Part shown: piece by piece, positions 51,235 to 61,189 of the stretch
Numbering within the stretch: position 1 is the stretch's first letter
How the letters are laid out: each line of letters opens with the position of its first letter
From: Chloroflexi bacterium HGW-Chloroflexi-10
GTDB taxonomy: Bacteria; Chloroflexota; Anaerolineae; Anaerolineales; Anaerolineaceae
DNA: 64,000 nt
Reading direction: 5' to 3'
NCBI GenBank assembly: GCA_002840755.1
Contig: PHBZ01000001.1
Span: forward strand, 327,527 to 391,526
Made by a program: the position numbers and the translations under genes
Notes under the pieces: generated by a model
Seen by the model: the letters and a program-made list of their open reading frames with translations, nothing else
Told to the model about the DNA's origin: nothing
The model's database searches: none

Positions 51235-53742
51235 TCAGCTGATGACAACACCGGCTAATGCTTCGCCCGGGCCAAACAGGGGGCCTTTGACGTATTTAGC
51301 GCCCAGGTCAACACCTTTTGTGGCGCGGGTGACTTTGGGTAAGGCTTTGCCATCAATGCGCAGGCGTTTGCCCTTCACCGAGTAGAAATCGACAGCATCT
51401 TTTTCGGGTCCCACGGTAAAGCCAACCACGAGCCCGGTTTCGGGGGTCAGTTTCCACAATTGTACACCCTGCCCGCCGCGGCCCTGCAATGGAAATTCTT
51501 CCAGTCCGATACGTTTGGCATGCCCATTGGCGGTGACGGCATAGGCAATTCCCTTTTTTTGCAAATCGGCCGATACCAGCACCACACTGACCAGGGCATC
51601 TCCCATCATTTTGATAGCTGTCACTCCCTTGGCCGATGGGGTCGCCTGCGGATTAACCGACCCGGACTCGAAGCGCAGTATGCGCGGTGCAATTTTATCG
51701 GTTCCAGCTGTACACACCATGACGTGCGCGTCATCTCCGGCGACACCGGCAAAGAGCACTTCTTCCCCGCCGCCGTTCAGCCCGATGATCGCAGCCCAGG
51801 TGGCTTCGGCGCGGGTGCTGATACAATCCGGCATTTCAACGCGTTTTACCTGGCCGGCTGTGGTTACCAAAACCAGTTTCATGCCATCACGCACCACACC
51901 TATGCCAACGATCTTTTCTCCACGTTTGAGGCCCAGATCGTTGAAGTTAGCGCTCAATGGCAGGCGTCCGGTGTTCCCCTGCCACATGCGGCCCTGGTTG
52001 GTTACCAGCAGCAAAACCTGGGAAGGTTCTACGGTTTCACGCAGCAGCGCAATGCTGACAGCGCGGCTGGTGGGTTTGTCTTTGGTTACGCCTTCGCGGA
52101 AGCCTTTTGAATCTACCCGCTGCAGGCCGCTGTCAGTGATCATCACCAATTGAGCTTCGGTGGGTGTCACCAGTTCGGAAACGGTTACGGCAGCCTGGTG
52201 GCCTTCTTCGGTAGCCAGGATCACTGTTTTGCGTGGTTCGGCATATTTGTCCTTAACCTCTTCGGTCTCGGTGACGACGACCTGCAAACGTTTTTCCTGG
52301 GAAGCCAGAATTTCTTTGTAGTATTTAATGCTCGCCAGCAGTTCTTTGCGCTCATCTTCAAGTTTCTTGCGTTCCAGCGAGACCAGGCGGCGCAAGGGCA
52401 TATCCAGAATGGCCTGTGCCTGCACGCCGGTCAGAGATAACTTATCCATCAGGTTCCTGCGGGCTGTTTCGGTGGTCTGGCTTTTGCGGATAATGCTGAC
52501 GACTTCGTCGATCATGCTCAGGGCCTTGAGCAGCCCTTCCAGAATGTGGTTGCGTTCTTCGGCTTTGTCCAGTTCATAACGTGATCGGCGGGTGATTACC
52601 GTCAGCCGGTGTTTGATGAATTCTGCGATCATAGCCCGTAAGGTCAGATTCTTGGGGGCGGCTTTGCCGTTTTCATCTCTCACCAACGCCAGCGCGTTAT
52701 GCGAAAGAGTGGAGCGCATTTGGGTGTTGGTTAAGAGACGATCCAATGCATCTGCCGGGTCAGTGCCGCGTGCTACTTCAAAGACCACGCGCATCCCCTG
52801 GAAATCAGACTCGTCGCGCACATCGGTAATGCCGTTGAATTTATCGCGGTAAGCAGCGATGCGTTCGAGGATGGTAGTCTTCTGCACCTGGTAAGGCAGC
52901 TCGGTTACCAGAATTTCGGATTTTCCGCCGCCGATATCCTGAATGTCGGCTTTGGCCTGGCACACCAATGTGGCATGCCCGGTTTCATAGGCCTGGGCGA
53001 TCATATCCACCGGTTCAGCTTCGCCATTGACGCGGTAGCGGTAAAGCAGGCCGCCCGTTGGCAGGTCGGGCCCGGGAATGTATTTCATTAATTCCGCAAC
53101 GCTGATACTTTCGCGGCGTTTCCAGTTTTGGGCCACAAATTTAACGGCGTCACATACCTCACCCAGGTTATGCGGCAGAATACTGGTGGACATACCCACG
53201 GCAATACCGGTGGCGCCATTGACCAGTAGGTTCGGGAAACGGGTAGGCAGAACAATAGGTTCCTGCAGGGAGCCGTCAAAGTTGGGCTGCCAATCCACGG
53301 TGTCTTTATCAATATCTTCGAGCATCACTTCGCCGGTGCTGGAGAGACGCGCCTCGGTATAACGCATAGCAGCTGCGCTGTCGCCGTCGATCGAGCCATA
53401 GTTACCCTGGCCGTCGATGAGCGGGGAGCGCATCGAAAAATCCTGGGCCATGCGCACCATCGCGTCGTAGACGGATTGGTCGCCGTGCGGGTGGTATTTA
53501 CCCAATACTTCACCCACCACGCGGGCGGATTTTTTATGCGGGGTATTATGTCGTAGTCCCATATCGCCCATGGCATACAGGATGCGCCGCTGCCCGGGTT
53601 TGAGGCCGTCACGAACATCCGGCAGGGCGCGGTCGAGGATGGTTAAGACGGCGTAACGTCGGTAAGCTTCTTCAATAAAGCGGTCCAGGGCCTGTTCCTG
53701 AACGTTGGTTTCTTCACTTTGTATCTCATTCATATCGGACAT
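51235..53742 (-). CDS. gyrA: DNA gyrase subunit A / topoisomerase IV subunit A
   Basis: An 835-residue type IIA topoisomerase subunit that breaks and reseals both DNA strands. Landmarks: [61 protein letters not shown], the active-site tyrosine in MRYTEARLS, and a coiled region with [19 protein letters not shown]. The C-terminal pinwheel has [11 protein letters not shown], close to the GyrA box but not identical, so gyrase versus topoisomerase IV is not settled. It follows the B-subunit gene on the same strand. Confidence 0.9.
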   Translation of the reverse strand: MSDMNEIQSEETNVQEQALDRFIEEAYRRYAVLTILDRALPDVRDGLKPGQRRILYAMGDMGLRHNTPHKKSARVVGEVLGKYHPHGDQSVYDAMVRMAQDFSMRSPLIDGQGNYGSIDGDSAAAMRYTEARLSSTGEVMLEDIDKDTVDWQPNFDGSLQEPIVLPTRFPNLLVNGATGIAVGMSTSILPHNLGEVCDAVKFVAQNWKRRESISVAELMKYIPGPDLPTGGLLYRYRVNGEAEPVDMIAQAYETGHATLVCQAKADIQDIGGGKSEILVTELPYQVQKTTILERIAAYRDKFNGITDVRDESDFQGMRVVFEVARGTDPADALDRLLTNTQMRSTLSHNALALVRDENGKAAPKNLTLRAMIAEFIKHRLTVITRRSRYELDKAEERNHILEGLLKALSMIDEVVSIIRKSQTTETARRNLMDKLSLTGVQAQAILDMPLRRLVSLERKKLEDERKELLASIKYYKEILASQEKRLQVVVTETEEVKDKYAEPRKTVILATEEGHQAAVTVSELVTPTEAQLVMITDSGLQRVDSKGFREGVTKDKPTSRAVSIALLRETVEPSQVLLLVTNQGRMWQGNTGRLPLSANFNDLGLKRGEKIVGIGVVRDGMKLVLVTTAGQVKRVEMPDCISTRAEATWAAIIGLNGGGEEVLFAGVAGDDAHVMVCTAGTDKIAPRILRFESGSVNPQATPSAKGVTAIKMMGDALVSVVLVSADLQKKGIAYAVTANGHAKRIGLEEFPLQGRGGQGVQLWKLTPETGLVVGFTVGPEKDAVDFYSVKGKRLRIDGKALPKVTRATKGVDLGAKYVKGPLFGPGEALAGVVIS

Positions 53743-53767
53743 ATTTTTCTACCTCTATTTCCGCGGC

Positions 53768-55981
53768 TTATTCTTCCGCGCTCCAGTCTACATTCATCAG
53801 CCATTCCTTACGCGGAGCCACTTCGGTGCCCATCAGACGCGAGATAACCGAACGGGTATTGTGGATATCTTCAATCGTCATGCGCAAGTCGCGCTGGGCA
53901 AAATCATTGCCGGTAAGCTGGCGTTCAGCAGGGGTGCCGGCATTTTTGGCTTTGTTCTTACGTTTGTCGCGCATACCGCTCACTTCTTCCGGCAGCACAA
54001 AAACGGTTTCGCGCAATTGGTCAGGGTTCATTTCTCCCAAACCCTTGTAGCGCTGGATGGAGACATTTTTCACCCCGCCAAATTCCTTTTCGATCTCTTC
54101 GCGCTCTTCTTCCGAATAAGCGTAACGGGTTTCCTTGGAGCGCGTATTGCGTACCAGGTACAGCGGCGGGCGGGCGACAAAGAAACGTCCTTCGTCGATG
54201 ATCTGGCGCATGGTGCGGTAGAACAGGGTGGCCAGCAGGGTGGCGATATGCGAACCGTCCACATCCGCATCCACCAGCACCGAGATGCGCCCGTAGCGGA
54301 TACCGCTGACGTCGCAATCGGCGCCGACGCCGGTGCCGACAGCCGCAATGATGGCCGCGATTTCGCGGTTCTTGAGGATGTCGTTGATCTTCATTTTTTC
54401 CACATTCGGGATCTTACCGCGCAGCGGCAGGATGGCATGGTAACGTGAATCGCGCCCTTGTTTGCAGGAACCGCCGGCCGAATCGCCTTCGACGAGGTAG
54501 AGTGCGGTATGGTCCAGCGGGACAACCGGGTTGCCGCCGCGGCGCTGGATATCAGCTAGCTTGCCCAGGACATATTCGCCGGCATCCATTGCGGATTTTC
54601 TGATGACCAGTTTACGCGCCTGTGAAGCGGCTTCACGTCCACGGGCAGCGGCTACCGCCTGGTTGACAATCAGCTTCCCGGTGGGGATGTTTTTTTCCAG
54701 ATAATCGCTGACAAATGCATAGGTAGTGGAAAGCACCGGGCCATGTACTTCCGGGCTGGTCAGGCTTTCCTTGGTTTGTGAGAGGAACTGCGGGGTGCAG
54801 GTCATCGTGATTTTGATAATTGCAGTTAACCCCAGCAGGGCGTCATCGCCGCGCACATCCATATTGCCTTTGAGTAGTTTTTTGTTAGTGGCAAACTGTT
54901 TCACGGCTTTGGTGAGCCCGGCCTTGAATGCCGAGACGTGCGTACCGCCGCTGGGCGTGGGAATGGCATTGACGAAGGAATAAATCTGAACTTCTTCGCC
55001 GGCGTACTGCAAAGCCACCTCAACTTCAATGGTTTCCTTGCGGCCTTCCACTTCCAGCTCGTTGATTTCTTTAAACACAATCGGCTTGTGCAGCGGTTCT
55101 TCGCCTTCGTTGAGGTATTCAATATATTCCGTCAAACCGCGTTTGGAGAAGAACACCAGCGCTTCGGCGTCCTCGTTGGTTGATTTATCGGTGAACTCGA
55201 TGCGCACCCCGGGGTAGAGGTGGGCGATCTGTCGGAAGCGGTTACTCAGGCGTTCCGCATCCCAGGGGACGGTATTGGTCGGGTTGGGCCATTCCATTTC
55301 GCGGGCAAACCAGGCGCGGTTGGGGCGGAAACGGAAAGTCGTGCCGCTGATCTGCTCAGGGTCGGCTTCCACTGTCAGGCGCATGTGGTTGATTTCCAGC
55401 GCGCTGGCCAGTTCTTTCTTGCCGTTGGAAATAATCTGGGTTTCGGCGTTCACTTCGCCAGCCTTGTGTTTCGGCGAGATGCTTTTGGTGTAAATTTCCA
55501 CCGGAGTTACCGGGATACCGCCGTTTTCAAAGCGCTGGTAGAAGATCAATCCATGGCGGCGCACTTCCACTTCCAGGAAACTGGAAAAAGCATTGGTGCA
55601 TTTGAGACCAATGCCATGTAAGCCGCCCGAACTGCTGTAGGCCGAATCGTCGCCGCCGAATTTACCGCCGGCATGGGGTTTGATCAGCACCTGGGTAAGG
55701 GTGCTCATCTTGTTTTCGCGTTTATATTCGATGGGGATGCCGCGGCCATCGTCGGTTATTTCAACGGTGCCGTCCTTTTCCAGGGTAACCGTAATGGTCG
55801 AGGCATAACCGGCCATGCATTCATCGACCGAATTATCCAGAACTTCCAGGAGGATGTGGTGCAGGCCGTGCAGGTTATTATTACCGATATACATGCCGGG
55901 GCGGCGGCGCACCGCGTCGAGAAATTCCAGTTCAACGATTTGTTCGCCACTATATTGCTTGGTCACTGAATCAAACTCCAT
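53768..55981 (-). CDS. gyrB: DNA gyrase subunit B / topoisomerase IV subunit B
   Basis: A 737-residue ATPase subunit of a type IIA topoisomerase. The GHKL ATP site shows VLDNSVDECMAGYAS, EITDDGRGIPIE, KPHAGGKFGGDDSAYSSSGGLHGIGLKCTNA; the TOPRIM part shows YLVEGDSAGGSCKQGRDSRYHAILPLRGKIPNVEK and DADVDGSHI; the C-terminal RYKGLGEMNPDQL is conserved. KQGRDxxxxAILPLRGKI is shared by gyrase and topoisomerase IV, so the subtype is uncertain. Its promoter (about 50 bases upstream) reads TTGCTT-N17-TATAAT. The A-subunit gene and a small gene follow. Confidence 0.92.
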   Translation of the reverse strand: MEFDSVTKQYSGEQIVELEFLDAVRRRPGMYIGNNNLHGLHHILLEVLDNSVDECMAGYASTITVTLEKDGTVEITDDGRGIPIEYKRENKMSTLTQVLIKPHAGGKFGGDDSAYSSSGGLHGIGLKCTNAFSSFLEVEVRRHGLIFYQRFENGGIPVTPVEIYTKSISPKHKAGEVNAETQIISNGKKELASALEINHMRLTVEADPEQISGTTFRFRPNRAWFAREMEWPNPTNTVPWDAERLSNRFRQIAHLYPGVRIEFTDKSTNEDAEALVFFSKRGLTEYIEYLNEGEEPLHKPIVFKEINELEVEGRKETIEVEVALQYAGEEVQIYSFVNAIPTPSGGTHVSAFKAGLTKAVKQFATNKKLLKGNMDVRGDDALLGLTAIIKITMTCTPQFLSQTKESLTSPEVHGPVLSTTYAFVSDYLEKNIPTGKLIVNQAVAAARGREAASQARKLVIRKSAMDAGEYVLGKLADIQRRGGNPVVPLDHTALYLVEGDSAGGSCKQGRDSRYHAILPLRGKIPNVEKMKINDILKNREIAAIIAAVGTGVGADCDVSGIRYGRISVLVDADVDGSHIATLLATLFYRTMRQIIDEGRFFVARPPLYLVRNTRSKETRYAYSEEEREEIEKEFGGVKNVSIQRYKGLGEMNPDQLRETVFVLPEEVSGMRDKRKNKAKNAGTPAERQLTGNDFAQRDLRMTIEDIHNTRSVISRLMGTEVAPRKEWLMNVDWSAEE

Positions 55982-56037
55982 TCCACCCGTGATGCGCGCG
56001 GGTGAGTCGTTGTTATAGAACGTATGTTTTATTTGAT

Positions 56038-56066
56038 ATTATACATCATTTTGTTTTGGGAAGCAA
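56038..56066 (-). promoter_or_regulatory. promoter of the topoisomerase operon
   Basis: On the minus strand TTGCTT (56066-56061) and TATAAT (56043-56038) are 17 bases apart. Between it and the ATG, a CACCCG/CGGGTG hairpin can cover the GGGTGG segment next to the start codon. Confidence 0.6.
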
Positions 56067-56244
56067 TTCACCCCATACAGTGAATAGCGCTTCCAACACC
56101 CAATTTTATCAAACTTTTGGCACTTGTGGCGGATGGGAGAAAAAGGGGATTAGGGAAGTGGTTCTGGGTACCGGAAAGAGAGTCTGCTGCCCGCTATGAA
56201 CAATGAGGCGTTTTTGCGAATTTAGATCGATTGCAAAGGTTTGT

Positions 56245-56278
56245 TAAAATCCCTCCCTGCCTAGGGATTTAGGGAGGG
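56245..56278 (-). terminator. intrinsic terminator after the E2-like gene
   Basis: Eight-base-pair stem CCCTCCCT/AGGGAGGG with a 12-base loop directly after the stop codon, followed on the minus strand by ATTTT. Confidence 0.8.
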
Positions 56279-57064
56279 TCACACCTCCAACCCGTAGCCG
56301 CTCTCGACCAGTTTCTTCAGCTTCTGGATAAAACGCGCGGCAGGTGCGCCGTCGATCACATCATGGTCGATGCTGACCGTCACACTCAGGTATTCGCGGA
56401 TTTCTATCCGGTGATCAACCACCCCCGGTTTTTCGGCGATTCCGCCCAGAGTTAGCTGGAGCGAATGATTGGGCACGGGGATTCCCCACCCGCTGCCGCT
56501 TCCAAACATGCCAATCGAAGAGACCAGTACGGTGCCGTAATAATCTTTGATGAATTGGGGATTCTTAAACAATGTCCATAAGAATAAACGCCGCATAAAG
56601 CCGGGCAGGCGCACGAACCATTCAATAAACTTGGATTCCCGGCTGTCGCTGTGCCCTTCCTGGAAGGCGCGGATATCTTCCTGAAGTTCGCGGATGTTCT
56701 TATGGTTCACCCCTCTCAGAATGTGCGGCCGGATCGTTTTTTTGCCATCCACTTCCACCTCAAACAGCATGTTCACATCCACATCCCCAAAAATAATCAT
56801 CTGGTTGTGCCAGTTGCGATAGGCATGCATGGGTTTGTTCAGGTCCAGCGCCTTTCCGAGACAGACCAGAAAGAAGGTAGAGAAAGACAGGGCTTCTCCG
56901 GTTTTTACCCTGTATTGGCGGATTGCTTCGCGGGCGCGGGTTATGTCGAACTCAACCAGTCCGTGGATGGTATGCTTTTGGAGGCCCATTTTTCCGCCAT
57001 CCACCATCAGCAGGCGGGTGCGGGGATAGGGTTGAACGGTAAAATTCTCTTGTTTGGTCTTCAT
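56279..57064 (-). CDS. 2-oxo acid dehydrogenase E2-like acyltransferase (catalytic domain only)
   Basis: A 261-residue protein with the chloramphenicol-acetyltransferase-like fold of dihydrolipoyl acyltransferase cores. The catalytic HxxxDG motif is present in SVSIDHDVIDGAPAARFIQKL near the C-terminus, and LVSSIGMFGSGSGWGIPVPNHSLQLTLGGI is typical. Lipoyl and peripheral-binding domains are absent, and no E1 or E3 gene adjoins, so it is probably a stand-alone acyltransferase and not part of a dehydrogenase complex. It lies 30 bases downstream of a glycosyltransferase gene on the same strand and may modify the same lipid or sugar product. Confidence 0.85.
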   Translation of the reverse strand: MKTKQENFTVQPYPRTRLLMVDGGKMGLQKHTIHGLVEFDITRAREAIRQYRVKTGEALSFSTFFLVCLGKALDLNKPMHAYRNWHNQMIIFGDVDVNMLFEVEVDGKKTIRPHILRGVNHKNIRELQEDIRAFQEGHSDSRESKFIEWFVRLPGFMRRLFLWTLFKNPQFIKDYYGTVLVSSIGMFGSGSGWGIPVPNHSLQLTLGGIAEKPGVVDHRIEIREYLSVTVSIDHDVIDGAPAARFIQKLKKLVESGYGLEV

Positions 57065-57094
57065 CGGTTTCGCTCCTTTTCACACGTTCCAGTT

Positions 57095-58351
57095 TTATTG
57101 GAAATATTGCTGGATAATTTTCACGGCATTGTCTACACCGTTTTCAGCACGGATCGCCTTGCCGTAAGCGCTGGCGCGCTGTCGCATCCCGGAATCGCTG
57201 ACTGCGAGCGTGATGGCTTGCGCCAGCCGTTCGGCGGTCAGTTGTTTTTGCGGAATGGGGTCCGGACCCAGGCCCAATTGCTTAATCCGGGCTCCCCAAA
57301 AGGGCTGGTCAAGCACAAAGGGGACAATGATGGATGGAACACCGGCGCGCAGCCCTTCGGAGGTGGTTCCTGCGCCGCCATGGTGCACCACAGCCGCCAT
57401 GCGCGGGAATAGCCAGTGATGCGGCGCGGCGTCCAGCACGAATACGTTATCCGGAAGAAGCTCCGGGCGCAAACCGCCCCAACCGGTCAGGATTAGCCCG
57501 CGCTGCTTGCTTTTTGCCAGAGCCTCCAGCACAAGCCCGGCGAGTTTTTCCGGGTTGTTGCCAGCCATGCTGCCAAACCCGATATAGACGGGTGGGCCGC
57601 CGGCTTCCAGGAAGGCTTGCAGTTCAACGGATGGCTGCCAGTCGCCCTGAGAATCCAGAAAGAAGGTTCCGGTTATGTGTACGCTGTCTGCCCAATCCGC
57701 AGGGTGCGGGATGATGCTCGGGCTGTAGGCGCTCAGCATCGGGGTTGATCTTAAGCTGCGGTAGTAGCGCTTGAAGGTAAGCTTCGGTAGCCCCAGAGAT
57801 TTTCTGAAATCATTGACGAAAGGCTGGTACCACAGCCAGATCACCCGCAGCATGGCCAGGCCAGAGAGGTGGTTATGCAGCCCGCCCAGGCTTCTTTGTA
57901 TCGGCCAGGAGGGTGCCGGAAATGCGCTGGTGGGAAGCAGCGGCGTTGGCTCGATGTGCATCATCGGAATTTTCAGCGCTTCTGCCACGGATTGTCCGAA
58001 AGAACTGAAAACGCCCAGGCAAATTAACGCCTGCGCATCCTGGCAGGCCGCGCTAACATCCTCTGCCATTTGCATGATGACCGGAGCAACCATCGTCCTG
58101 ACTGCGCGAATAGATTTGAGTGGGTTCGCGCCGCCCGTCTCCATGAACTTCTTGCCGGTATCGCTTGCCATAATCTTCTGCACATCGCCGCGCAATGGGT
58201 AAAAGCTTACGCCGTGCTTTTGGACGAATTCGGCAAAATCGGCAGGAGCGGCCAGGCATACCTGATAACCGGCCTGCTGCAACCCCCTGCATAAAGCGAT
58301 ACATGGCTGAATATCACCGCGTGAACCTGCCGCGAAGACTGTAATTTTCAT
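57095..58351 (-). CDS. family 1 (UGT-type) glycosyltransferase
   Basis: A 418-residue GT-B enzyme. The acceptor domain begins MKITVFAAGSRGDIQPCIALCRGLQQAGY, as in sterol and macrolide glycosyltransferases; the C-terminal nucleotide-sugar site has FPRMAAVVHHGGAGTTSEGLRAGVPSIIVPFVLDQPFWGARIKQLG with the HGGAGT loop and the D/Q-Q terminal acidic pair. The acceptor is not predictable, perhaps a lipid or a toxic aglycone. GGAGC-like sequence precedes the ATG. Transcribed ahead of the E2-like gene. Confidence 0.9.
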   Translation of the reverse strand: MKITVFAAGSRGDIQPCIALCRGLQQAGYQVCLAAPADFAEFVQKHGVSFYPLRGDVQKIMASDTGKKFMETGGANPLKSIRAVRTMVAPVIMQMAEDVSAACQDAQALICLGVFSSFGQSVAEALKIPMMHIEPTPLLPTSAFPAPSWPIQRSLGGLHNHLSGLAMLRVIWLWYQPFVNDFRKSLGLPKLTFKRYYRSLRSTPMLSAYSPSIIPHPADWADSVHITGTFFLDSQGDWQPSVELQAFLEAGGPPVYIGFGSMAGNNPEKLAGLVLEALAKSKQRGLILTGWGGLRPELLPDNVFVLDAAPHHWLFPRMAAVVHHGGAGTTSEGLRAGVPSIIVPFVLDQPFWGARIKQLGLGPDPIPQKQLTAERLAQAITLAVSDSGMRQRASAYGKAIRAENGVDNAVKIIQQYFQ

Positions 58352-58367
58352 CTTGGTCCAACCTTTT

Positions 58368-58441
58368 CTATCGCAGTTTCAGAAAGCCGGTCAGGAATTG
58401 CTGCGCGGTTTTCTGAAACTTTGTAATTTTGCTTTCGATAG
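58368..58441. repeat. nested inverted repeat between divergent genes
   Basis: An inner pair AGTTTCAGAAA/TTTCTGAAACT (58375-58385 and 58410-58420) sits inside an outer pair CTATCG/CGATAG (58368-58373 and 58436-58441). It lies within the 309-base gap between the glycosyltransferase and a GNAT gene; no consensus promoter was assigned there. Confidence 0.6.
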
Positions 58442-58660
58442 ACTTTGAAGTGTAAAGATATTTTGAAAGCTACCGGGTATCACCGGAGTGCGAATTTGAT
58501 GATGGGTTAAGTATAGCATTGGTTGATTATTTGCAAAATGCATGCTGTCCGCAATAATTTACTCCACGGGAACTGTAAACACGCATAGCGCGAATGGACG
58601 AGGGAAACGAAATAAGATATAAAATAAGATCAGGTTATTAATTCTGACAAATCACATTGA

Positions 58661-59437
58661 ATGGGAACCGCTATGATTACTTATAAAAGCTCATCACTTA
58701 CTGAAAACCAAAAATATCTGGATGATTATATCGACGGAATTGCGATTCCTTATGATGATTTTCTGGAGGAACACATTCTCAATTCCGCTATATTTTCCAT
58801 CTTTTTCAAGGGAGAGCATATTGGGTTCTTCGGGAAAAACGAAAAAATGCTGACCATCTTTTTTGTCCGGGATGCATATTTTTATAAGGCGAATGAAGTT
58901 TTTGCAGAGATCAAAACGCAGTTTGACATTCACGAGGCTTTTGTGCCAACAACGGATATCGGGTTTCTCTCGGTGGTGCTTGAAAAATATGAGAGTATTG
59001 CCATTCAGGCTTTGCACTTTACAGCGACCAATGCCATGGTGCGCCCTGCAGAATTCCCCCGTGAGCACTTCAGAATAGCCAATGAGCATGATGTGCAGGC
59101 GGTTGAACAGTTGGCCGGCGATTTCCTGGATAAGTATCCTGAAAGAATTAAGCACCAGCAGATTTATGTTCTGGAAGAGAATGGTGAGTTGATCGGGTTG
59201 GGTGTGATGATCGGAAACGTCATCATGCGGAATTGCGTTGGCACCGGTATGTTTACAAAAGACAGCCGCCGCGGAGAAGGTGTTGGCAGGTCGATCATCC
59301 TTCATTTAAAAGCAATCGTCCACGAGCAGGGGAAAATACCCGTCCCAGGCTGTTGGTATTACAATACAAATTCTAGAAAGACGCTGGAAAGCGCCGGGTA
59401 TATCAGTAAGTCGAAATTGCTCAGGTTTCAATTTTAA
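58661..59437 (+). CDS. GNAT-like acetyltransferase with N-terminal extension
   Basis: A 258-residue protein. The C-terminal 120 residues look like a GNAT domain: FRIANEHDVQAVEQLAGDF, YVLEENGELIGLGVM and a CoA loop in FTKDSRRGEGVGRSIILHLKA, then YYNTNSRKTLESAGYISKSKLLRFQF. The N-terminal half resembles a second, degenerate GNAT-like unit and would act as a regulatory or substrate-binding half. The ATG at 58661 or the one at 58673 could start it, as neither has a clear ribosome site. Substrate unknown; another GNAT gene follows after 41 bases. Confidence 0.75.
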   Translation: MGTAMITYKSSSLTENQKYLDDYIDGIAIPYDDFLEEHILNSAIFSIFFKGEHIGFFGKNEKMLTIFFVRDAYFYKANEVFAEIKTQFDIHEAFVPTTDIGFLSVVLEKYESIAIQALHFTATNAMVRPAEFPREHFRIANEHDVQAVEQLAGDFLDKYPERIKHQQIYVLEENGELIGLGVMIGNVIMRNCVGTGMFTKDSRRGEGVGRSIILHLKAIVHEQGKIPVPGCWYYNTNSRKTLESAGYISKSKLLRFQF

Positions 59438-59478
59438 GGAAGTTTAGTAAAGGTAGCAAACCAGGAGAATAATCTGCT

Positions 59479-59931
59479 ATGTCTATAACATTCAAAGAAA
59501 TAACCATAGATAATTTCAGGGAGTGTATCGGTTTGACGGTGCGCGACGATCAAAAATTTGTGGCGCCTAATGTGGTTTCCATTGCGCAGTCGAAAATTGA
59601 GCCGAAGTATATTCCACTGGCCATCTACAACGATGAAACCATGGTTGGGTTTCTGATGTATGCCTTTGAGTATGCGGATAAGGAATTGTATTTGTGCCGC
59701 TTCATGATTGATCAAAACTTTCAGCACAAGGGCTATGGCAAGGGTGCTTTGGACATCTTAAAGGAGATCGCCATGCAGGATCCCGGCGTAGAGAAGATCG
59801 AACTGAGCACCAAGCCTACGAATGTATATGGAATCCGGGTATATGAAAAATTTGGCTTTAAAGACACCGGTATCCTGGACGACGGTGAGGAAATATTTGT
59901 GCTGGATTTGGGCAAGCACCCGCCAGAATAG
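59479..59931 (+). CDS. GNAT acetyltransferase, polyamine (SpeG/BltD) type
   Basis: A 150-residue acetyltransferase of the spermidine/diamine group. It has ITIDNFRECIGLTV, FVAPNVVSIAQSKIEPKYIPLAIYNDE, VGFLMYAFE, then the CoA loop FMIDQNFQHKGYGKGALDILKEIA and NVYGIRVYEKFGFKDTGIL. The conserved VAPN segment in the substrate region is characteristic of BltD-like enzymes, so a polyamine is likely acetylated, though other amines remain possible. AGGAGAAT precedes the ATG. Confidence 0.85.
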   Translation: MSITFKEITIDNFRECIGLTVRDDQKFVAPNVVSIAQSKIEPKYIPLAIYNDETMVGFLMYAFEYADKELYLCRFMIDQNFQHKGYGKGALDILKEIAMQDPGVEKIELSTKPTNVYGIRVYEKFGFKDTGILDDGEEIFVLDLGKHPPE

Positions 59932-59949
59932 TGCAGGAATAGGCAAAGT

Positions 59950-60387
59950 ATGCTGATTGATACCGAATTGATTGCAACCTGTGGCATGAATTGTGCGATC
60001 TGTATTGGCCATTTACGTGACAGGAATAAATGTGCTGGCTGCAATGGCGATGATAAAAATAAACCGAAGCATTGTGTGATTTGCCGCATTAAGAATTGCG
60101 AAAACCTTAAAGATGTAGCCGATCATTTTTGTTTCGCCTGTCAAAAATTTCCCTGTGCACGATTAAGAGCGTTAGACAAACGGTACCGGGCAAATTATGC
60201 GATGAGCATGGTGGATAATTTGCACGCCATCCAGGCCAATGGAATCACCGCGTTTGCCGAAAGTGAAACGCTTCGTTGGCGATGCAGCCAATGCGGAGAG
60301 CTGTTGAGTGCCCATCGGGATGCTTGTTTGCATTGTGGGGCAGAAGTAATGAAAATCAGCGATCACCAGGCGCAAAAATTAACATAG
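59950..60387 (+). CDS. cysteine-rich DUF3795 protein
   Basis: A 145-residue soluble protein with about 16 cysteines. The DUF3795 part has ATCGMNCAICIGHLRDRNKCAGCNGD, KHCVICRIKNC and FCFACQKFPCARL; a C-terminal zinc ribbon adds WRCSQCGELLSAHRDACLHCG. Many cysteines suggest several zinc sites. It follows the polyamine-type acetyltransferase gene after 18 bases and is probably cotranscribed. Function unknown. Confidence 0.85.
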   Translation: MLIDTELIATCGMNCAICIGHLRDRNKCAGCNGDDKNKPKHCVICRIKNCENLKDVADHFCFACQKFPCARLRALDKRYRANYAMSMVDNLHAIQANGITAFAESETLRWRCSQCGELLSAHRDACLHCGAEVMKISDHQAQKLT

Positions 60388-60402
60388 CGACGGATAATTT
60401 TA

Positions 60403-61152
60403 TCAAAAAGTGATTTTCTCCCCATCCAGAGGAATGAGCAGTCTCTCTGGCCCGATACCGTTGGCATCCGCGTATCGACGCAAATCCTCGCGGGTGATCG
60501 TGGCGTGGTCCAGCGCCTCCATGTGGGTGGCAATCACAGTGCTGTTGGGCGCGGCGCGGCAGACGGCCAGTGTCTGCTCGGCATCCATCACAATCAAAAC
60601 ATGGTCGCCCCACGTTGCGCCGCAGGAATGGGTGATGATGATATCTGGTTGGGTCCGCTCGATCACCCCGGCAACAGCCTCATTCCAGATCGTATCGCCG
60701 GCCCAATAGATGGTTGGTTCGTTTTTGGCGGAGAGAACAAAGCCGGAGGCGTCTCCCATGTCCTTCAGAACTGCGCCGGAACCGTGTTGGCAGGCTGTAC
60801 GCGTGATGCTGATCTCCTGCCAGGTGAGCGTATCTGTCACCGGGATCACGTTGTGAAATCCTTTCGATTCGATGGTAGCCTGGTCTTGCGGCTGGCAGTA
60901 AATGCTGAGGTCCTTGGGGAGCAGTTCGTGTGCGGCGGGGTCAAAATGGTCCGAATGTAGATGTGAGATGAGCGCCATCTCGATCCCTGCGATGGCTTCG
61001 AGCGGTGTGCAGGGCAGCTCCACCAGCGGATTGGGTGATTTGCCGGTGTAGGATGGCCGGGTAAATTTGGCGGCCAGGTAAGGGTCGATGATAAAGCTCT
61101 TTTGAGCGTAATTCAATCTTATGGTTGCGCTGCGAATCAGTTGAATTTGCAT
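60403..61152 (-). CDS. metallo-beta-lactamase fold hydrolase (UlaG-like)
   Basis: A 249-residue cytosolic hydrolase. The double-metal motif HLHSDHFD is at about residues 63-70 (ALISHLHSDHFDPAA), with further ligands in ACQHGSGAVL, IYWAGDTIW and AITHMEALDH-like VIATHMEALDH. It matches the L-ascorbate-6-phosphate lactonase/UPF0173 branch, but the substrate is open. Predicted to act alone, with no sugar operon nearby. Confidence 0.88.
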   Translation of the reverse strand: MQIQLIRSATIRLNYAQKSFIIDPYLAAKFTRPSYTGKSPNPLVELPCTPLEAIAGIEMALISHLHSDHFDPAAHELLPKDLSIYCQPQDQATIESKGFHNVIPVTDTLTWQEISITRTACQHGSGAVLKDMGDASGFVLSAKNEPTIYWAGDTIWNEAVAGVIERTQPDIIITHSCGATWGDHVLIVMDAEQTLAVCRAAPNSTVIATHMEALDHATITREDLRRYADANGIGPERLLIPLDGEKITF

Positions 61153-61189
61153 GTGTCTATTTCCTTTTCAGCAGTTTTTTGGATTGTCG

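Noticed and set aside
51460..52153. Two long plus-strand frames opposite the gyrA-type gene
   Set aside because: Same reason: they lie fully inside a clear topoisomerase gene and show no coding signature.
53705..54448. Long plus-strand frame opposite the gyrB-type gene
   Set aside because: It is the shadow of a GC-rich conserved gene on the other strand; its translation has no family features.
56279..57064. E2 subunit of a pyruvate or branched-chain dehydrogenase complex
   Set aside because: Lipoyl and peripheral-subunit-binding domains and E1/E3 neighbours are missing, so only the fold is assigned.
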